Made by a program: the position numbers and the translations under genes | Part shown: positions 49,025 through 64,000 of the stretch, one piece after another | Numbering within the stretch: the first letter of the stretch is position 1 | How the letters are laid out: every line of letters starts with the position of its first letter | The notes under the pieces: model-generated | Seen by the model: the letters and a program-made list of their open reading frames with translations, nothing else | The model's database searches: none | What the model was told of the DNA's origin: nothing | Source of the DNA: Portunus trituberculatus | Taxonomy: Eukaryota > Arthropoda > Malacostraca > Decapoda > Portunidae | Assembly (NCBI RefSeq): GCF_017591435.1 | Contig: NC_059279.1 | Coordinates: 2,577,501-2,641,500, forward strand | DNA length: 64,000 nt | Direction of reading: 5' to 3'

Positions 49025-51541
49025 ATACCAATTGACAGTTACCAATGTGAAGATAATAAGCATTCCTTTCTTCATCTAACAAACCACTCACTGTTCATCA
49101 GGCGTGCTGGGTGGTTCAAGCAATGGCAGTACTTCAGGTGTTCATATATGGTCAACCAATTGCCATCATGCAGTTTAGTATAAATTCCTTACCTGAATTG
49201 TCACCTCAATCACTCACCAAAATAGTTTAATCATTACAGCATATTCTCACAAAAGTAAAACAGCACATTTACTGTCAAAGAATAGCTTGTATCTTATTCA
49301 TACGCACAGGTTAAATCAAACAAATTCATCTAGTTGAATATGTATTTCTCAGTATATGAAAACTAAGTCAAATATATACAAGGTTAAAAAAAGAAAAAAA
49401 AAAAAAGGGGTGGGAGGCGATGTTCTACAGACTACAGGGACGTACAGTTCATCTCAGGGATTGTTGTATGCCTAGAGATACAGTTTTGCCATTGAAATAA
49501 AACATACTAAGTAAACTAACTGCAATATATACAAAATGAAGCACAAATGGTAGTAAGTACAACGACTGAAAATAAACATGTCCCACTGTGAACCAACAAT
49601 ACAAGGCAGAGTCAGCTAAAAGAAGCAAGTTGCTGCCAGCACTGAGCCCAAGAGGCGCCACATGCCGGGCAGAACACTGGGGAAGGAACAGACTCCCTGG
49701 CGCCACCAGACTCAGCTGCCATGGGTATGAGGTCCACCACGCAGACACACACACATACACACGCTCAGCAGAAGTTGTGTGGCTGTGAAAGTTGTGCTTT
49801 AGGGATGAGGGCGGCTGGATATTCCAAGATCTGTCATGTTGTTGTGGTGGGTCACCCTTCAAAAAATTTGTCAGGAAGTGGCAAAATCACTTAATGGCCG
49901 AACCACTGAAATAACCAAACCACTCAATTTACCAAGCCACCTATAATGGCCATACCACTGTAATGCCAAACCACTGAAATAGCTAAATCACTGGAATTAC
50001 TCAACAAGGATAGCTAACAATTATGTATTTACTCATTTCTTGCATGAATGGACTGAAATCTATATATGAACACATGAATGCAACTCAGAAGATTGAGTCT
50101 GACTATCTTGCAATCTAAGTCAGAAATGTGTTTGAACCTTAACATGTTACTAAATGCAGATGGCAGTAATTCAGATGCCCAAAACCCAACATTCAAGCAT
50201 AAAACAATGGCAATACTAACAACACAATAAAAGTAAACAGTAGTCAGACAATATGGGTTATCAATTACTACAGAAACCAAGCTTCTTTACCAGCAGTCTA
50301 GCAGAAGAGCAACCCACCAAAAGGTTAGCGTGACCAAACACAACAGGAGGAGCAAAGGGCACTAGTGTGGCCATCTGTAGGGACAGAGGGCCGCTAGTGG
50401 GCAAGGGAAACAACATTACTAAACGGAGGGAAACAACGTGCCATTCCTCAATGAAAAATATGAAGCAGATGGACGCATGTGTCGGGTAACACACACAACG
50501 AATGACTTTTGGAGTGTCATGAGGAGGGAGAGCCAATTCCATACAGTCTTTTGAAAACAAGTGTCCTGGGAAAACTTAAGGAACATCAGCTGTGACTAGA
50601 AGGCCCGGATCTCCATCACGAGATCCCTTCTGCCGCTTGTACAACCAAAGGGGAAACCATGTGATGTGTTGCCTCTACTCTATTGGAACATTCCTTTCTT
50701 TTCCCTGGGGCATGTGATGCTTTGAAGGCCGTGGCTGGTTGGGGAACACGGCTTAGTTTGAGAAGGTGAAGGTCAAGTAAAGGTGTTTTAGTATCAGTTG
50801 CAGTCTTCATGTATGTATGTATGTAAATGCATTTGTTGATAGGCATGTTGTCTGAGAGAACTTTGAGCACGCACACATACACACACACGCGCACGCATAC
50901 ACACACACGTCTGAATAAAGTCACTCAAGCTGCTGTGGGGGGAGGTGACCAAGCAGCAGAATTAGAACATCTATAAATTATTTGGCACAATTTTGACTGA
51001 TTGACCACAAACTGAGCAAACCTGAACTCAAGTCACATAAAAAACAGCTGGTGGGAAGCATGGTGTGGCCACAGCTGTGCCGTTCACTTCAGTGGCCCAA
51101 CACAAGAGAAGCAAAACTAACACTATGTACAGTACATGTTATATCTGGATCTGCTTCCTACAACCATCATTAAAATCAGTCAAATGAATCTATACCATTG
51201 TTAATATTTCTGATCCCTAGATCCCCATACTGACTAGTTACACAGTAACTAAAATAAATCCTTATTCTAGACCTCTATTTCCTAAAAGATTCATTGAATA
51301 TGTCTAGTCCAAAAAGTGATTGGTGAATGCTGTCCTTCAAAGGGAAATGAATATTGAGTCCACAGCCTGGTTTGCAAGGTGCTAACGATTCATATGTTTC
51401 ATTGGGATATGAAGGCAACTTTGATCCAAAGGTTTACATTTTAAATTAAAACTTTTTATCATATTTTAAAAAATGTCAAAGATATCTACAATCACAATAC
51501 TTAGCAGGTCAGCACCTAGGAGGAGGAGGAGGAACACCAGC
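49025..51541 (-). other. milt: Region downstream of milton, possibly its 3' UTR
   Basis: No other gene is supported here. A canonical AATAAA for the minus strand was not found close to the stop, so the length of the 3' UTR is unknown. A 137-codon minus-strand frame at 49449-49862 has no recognisable features. Confidence 0.35.
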
Positions 51542-62038
<10,497 letters not shown>

Positions 62039-62090
62039 CTGTAAAGAATAAGAGAAAACCGTGTTAGTTTCAGGGTAGACTATCAAAGAT

Positions 62091-62282
62091 TTAACCCCTT
62101 CTGTACCATGATGCTTTTCCATACTCATTCTGTTTACTATTTGGTGATTTTACACAGCTTCAGAAACTCATATGGGGGATTAAAATAGTGAAGACTGTGG
62201 CTATTAATCTTCCTAATGTCAATAAAATGGTCTACTCGTACACAAATCTCAAGGTAAAAATGTGTCACAGTACTGAAGGTTA
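62091..62282 (+). mobile_element. TTAA-type MITE, copy 6, right end lost
   Basis: TTAACCCCTTCTGTACCATG opens the copy; it ends at CAGTACTGAAGG with the terminal GGTTAA replaced by TTATTC. It lies about 50 bp upstream of milton exon A, in transcript terms. Confidence 0.82.
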
Positions 62283-62745
62283 TTCTTTTTTTCTTTTACG
62301 GTTAAACTTTTCTATATCATCTGTAACTTTTAAGATTCTCAATTCCTTTTAATGGTAAAGTATGGAAGACTACTTGTGTGTTATTGGTAAACTTTTTTCC
62401 TGTCATTTATAACTTTCTAGATTCTTTTTCCTTCTTTTCATATAGCTTGTGTTTGTTGTCTTAGTGTGATGAGGCGTCTGTTGTCTTGGGTGACGCGTAG
62501 TATGATGAAAAACTGAGCTTAAAATTATATTAGAACAGCTTTTTGTGTCAACGTTTCCATGAGTGTTTGATATTTGCACTGCTGTCTCAGGGAGGTTACG
62601 TAACAGCTTCACCACGGCTGCTACTTCGCTGTTTTATGGTGGTGTTGTTGGTTAGCGTGACTAGAGGTGACATACGAAAAGTGTTTGAATTGAATTTTCT
62701 TCTTTTATTTGATGGAAATATGAAAGTGTGTGCGGTACAAAGTGC

Positions 62746-62802
<57 letters not shown>

Positions 62803-63160
62803 CAAGGAGTGGAGGAGTAACAAGTAAACAGACCCTCTTACCTTGTCATGTTGGTACACAGGTGTGGCAGACTAACAGGTGAACTTTGCGTCAACTCGAC
62901 ACAAGCTTAAAGCCTCCTCCTCCTCCTCCACCACATTCACCTAACAACAGTTTGAGCTGAAAACTTCTTTCTGTTCCCTTTATGTTTTGTTTTGGTCGTG
63001 TTTTCCTCGTTGCCCGTGTTGCTTGTTTTCTTGTAACAAAAATAGTGTGAAAAGGAAGAAGCAAAGCAGAGCATAACACTCAATCATCAAGTTAAGGTGC
63101 GGGTGTGCCGGGGTAAGGGAAGGGGCGGGGAGGAGGGGACAAGTCATCAATGATACACCG
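62283..63160. other. Milton upstream region or first intron
   Basis: (AC)n at about 62750-62798. A minus-strand donor-like CAAG|GTAAGAG is at 62841-62842. No confirmed exon. Confidence 0.4.
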
Positions 63161-63178
63161 GCGTAATGTTTTATAATA

Positions 63179-63184
63179 TTTATT
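63179..63184 (-). terminator. Candidate poly(A) signal AATAAA, minus strand
   Basis: The plus strand reads TTTATT here, AATAAA in minus-strand sense. It would serve a transcript entering from the right, for example one ending with the frame at 63519-63604. Confidence 0.3.
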
Positions 63185-63239
63185 AGCGGTATAGCACATA
63201 ATCTTACTAAAAATATAATATCTGTGTAAATACAATGGT

Positions 63240-63600
63240 CAGGTATACTGTTATGTACAGTGCTGAGGCTGCCCACCCGCCGGGAAGCTCCAGCCTGCAC
63301 GCCGCCAACTTCCTTCTCCAGGGCGGGGGCGGCGCCCCGCGCCCCGGGAGGGAGTCCTGCGGCGGCGGCGGCGGTGGTGGCGGCGGGTTAAAGCTGAGGT
63401 GTTGCAGCAGCAGCAGCAGCCCACCTGAAGTGACTCTAGCAAAACAAAATCCTGGTCGTGCCGGGTAAGAGGTTTCCCAGGTAGCCGGAATTCCTCCTCC
63501 ACGCCCCTCTTGCTTACGTTACGATTTGATGATCAGGAAGCGCTGGGCCGCCCACGGGGGCCGCGGCGTCGACGCCTCGCGGGAAGCCCAGGACCCGTAG
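63240..63600. other. GC- and CpG-rich segment
   Basis: Contains (GGC)n near 63358-63387 and (CAG)n near 63404-63421. It could be a promoter island or the 3' UTR of the tentative exon above. Confidence 0.45.
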
Positions 63601-63604
63601 TACT
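63519..63604 (-). CDS. Possible last coding exon of an unrecognised upstream gene
   Basis: After a minus-strand AAGCAACAG acceptor the frame YYGSWASREASTP..PPWAAQRFLIIKS reaches TAA at 63519-63521. GC-rich, 28 codons, unknown family. A poly(A) hexamer follows 340 bp on. No compatible upstream exon is visible before the window edge, so this is tentative. Confidence 0.22.
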
Positions 63605-63775
63605 CTGTTGCTTTATGCAGTGCAGGAATGGAAGCCGCTTCTGGGAGACGAGGGATGGGCGGGGGTGGACCCCTCCTCACTAACCAAGCGTTGCGCTAAC
63701 AAAACCAAAGTGTCCACGATACCTACACTTCCCAGCTCTGTGTGCCACACTCATACCGCTAACACCACCTCACCA

Positions 63776-63826
63776 CTCACTCTTCACTCACTTACTCACT
63801 CACTCACTCACTCACTCACTCACTCA

Positions 63827-63897
<71 letters not shown>
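63776..63897. repeat. (TCAC)n running into (AC)n
   Basis: (TCAC)n at about 63777-63830 passes directly into (AC)n to 63897. 63898-64000 is unassigned and GC-rich at the edge. Confidence 0.95.
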
Positions 63898-63898
<1 letters not shown>

Positions 63899-64000
63899 GA
63901 CATACGCCACGCCTGAGGTCACAAACAGCAATGTATAGTAATACTTGTTTCCTTACGTCGAACACCCTACTGGTCACGGCGGGAGGCCGAGGCCGCCGCG

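Noticed and set aside
49449..49862. 137-codon minus-strand frame downstream of milton
   Set aside because: No recognisable domain, no splice or start context; probably part of 3' UTR.

Overview
The window looks like nuclear DNA from an arthropod, most likely a decapod crustacean. Both recognisable genes are spread over many small exons with GT-AG introns. Introns and flanks are packed with (GA)n, (GT)n, (TAG)n, (GGT)n and (TTCC)n tracts. There are tRNA-derived SINEs, a short-TIR element flanked by TTAA, and an interstitial (TTAGG)n tract, which is the arthropod telomere unit. No species can be named from the sequence alone. No bacterial-type operon, CRISPR array, rRNA or functional tRNA gene was seen.

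Layout. 1-10.6 kb: intergenic, almost entirely microsatellites, diverged tandem satellites, one TTAA MITE and two tRNA-derived SINEs. 10.9-36.1 kb (+): a complete 18-exon gene for a type II membrane ectonucleotide pyrophosphatase/phosphodiesterase (ENPP, 954 residues), with a 13 kb first intron full of repeats and a deleted Tigger-like transposon in intron 9. 36.1-44.3 kb: its 3' UTR, another MITE and a decayed LINE (endonuclease, reverse transcriptase and RNase H traces). 44.3-45.4 kb (-): exon-like pieces of an unrecognised gene. 45.4-51.5 kb: repeats and unassigned sequence, partly perhaps milton 3' UTR. 51.5-62.0 kb (-): eleven exons of milton/TRAK, the kinesin adaptor for mitochondria, 850 residues through the stop; its extreme 5' end is not identified. 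62.0-64.0 kb: the MITE in milton's upstream flank or intron, a GC-rich segment with a possible terminal exon and poly(A) signal of another minus-strand gene, and an AC tract.

The two real genes are convergent and unrelated in function. ENPP should act on extracellular nucleotides, phosphodiesters or lipids. Milton should act in the cytoplasm, linking mitochondria (through Miro) to kinesin-1. 

Four points deserve attention. (1) The ENPP keeps its nucleophile Thr and five other metal-site residues, but two conserved ligands of one zinc site are replaced (Asp to Met, His to Arg), so it may be a pseudoenzyme or have altered chemistry. (2) It carries a Thr/Pro-rich mucin-like linker preceded by an Arg-Arg-Arg-Arg-Ser site between the catalytic and nuclease-like domains. 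(3) In both genes a tandem array begins at an exon end and copies the 5' splice site; in ENPP the first copy would give an in-frame 37-residue extension. (4) Several long microsatellites sit directly at splice sites.
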